The position numbers were made by a program, and so were the translations under genes. DNA of 5,057 bases from Candidatus Electronema nielsenii. Its GTDB lineage: Bacteria > Desulfobacterota > Desulfobulbia > Desulfobulbales > Desulfobulbaceae. The stretch's first letter is position 1; every line of letters begins with the position of its first letter. Below are positions 5,008 to 5,057 of the stretch, piece after piece. The notes beneath the pieces were generated by a model. It saw only the letters and a list, made by a program, of their open reading frames with translations, had not been told where the DNA came from and ran no database searches. The stretch is taken from positions 1-5,057 of the forward strand of contig JAGIXO010000003.1 of assembly GCA_026122915.1 (NCBI GenBank). The letters run 5' to 3'.

Positions 5008-5057
5008 ATGTGCGCCGATTGCCCAACACATGCAGCAGCCAACCAAAACCCAAACAC
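5008..5057 (+). CDS. Possible start of a divergent gene, cut by window edge
   Basis: An ATG at 5008 is preceded by GAGG at 4999-5002 with a 5 nt spacer, a good ribosome site. It opens a plus-strand frame that runs to the edge as MCADCPTHAAANQNPN. The Cys-x-x-Cys pair at residues 2 and 5 might bind a metal, but 16 codons are too few to assign a family. It would be transcribed away from rpsB and share its upstream region. I found no clear plus-strand promoter for it; a TTGACA at 4906-4911 has no matching -10. Confidence 0.27.
   Translation, partial: MCADCPTHAAANQNPN

Noticed and set aside
4779..5057. Minus-strand open frame of 92 codons (GTG start at the edge) upstream of and overlapping rpsB
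   Set aside because: It covers the candidate promoter, leader and rpsB ribosome site, has mixed Cys/Phe/His-rich content with no family likeness, and ends 10 nt inside rpsB. Most likely chance.

Overview
The window is a minus-strand stretch of the conserved translation and envelope-precursor gene cluster rpsB - tsf - pyrH - frr - uppS - cdsA. It is read from high to low coordinates, and cdsA runs off the low-coordinate edge. The gene order and the short (about 200 aa) EF-Ts fit a Gram-negative-type bacterium. The protein sequences look to me like Desulfobacterota (former Deltaproteobacteria, perhaps the Desulfobulbales). That placement is an impression from family resemblance, not a search result.

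Layout. Positions 5057-4789 are the upstream region: a possible short start of a divergent plus-strand gene at the edge, a candidate promoter for the operon, two small inverted repeats and the rpsB leader. rpsB (4788-4018) is followed by a strong Rho-independent terminator or attenuator (3987-3957). tsf (3893-3282), a GC-rich stem-loop, and pyrH (3184-2477) come next. An AT-rich gene for a small secreted protein (2458-2033) lies between pyrH and frr. frr (1966-1409) and uppS (1412-672) overlap by ATGA. A second AT-rich gene, for a coiled-coil protein with a C-terminal membrane anchor (651-202), lies between uppS and cdsA (190 to the edge).

The core genes supply ribosomal protein S2, the elongation factor that recharges EF-Tu, UMP kinase, the ribosome recycling factor, the C55 lipid-carrier synthase and CDP-diacylglycerol synthase. 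They form the usual link between protein synthesis, pyrimidine supply and envelope lipid synthesis.

The notable part is the pair of intruding genes. Both are co-directional and fit tightly into the operon. Both are clearly poorer in GC (about 34% and 39% by my count, against roughly 60% in sampled uppS lines), and neither has a visible Shine-Dalgarno sequence, whereas rpsB, tsf, pyrH and frr each carry GGAG. I recognise neither as a named family. The secreted one has the layout of NTR/TIMP-like domains. I see no transposase, CRISPR array, tRNA or rRNA, and nothing that amounts to a complete new multi-gene system.
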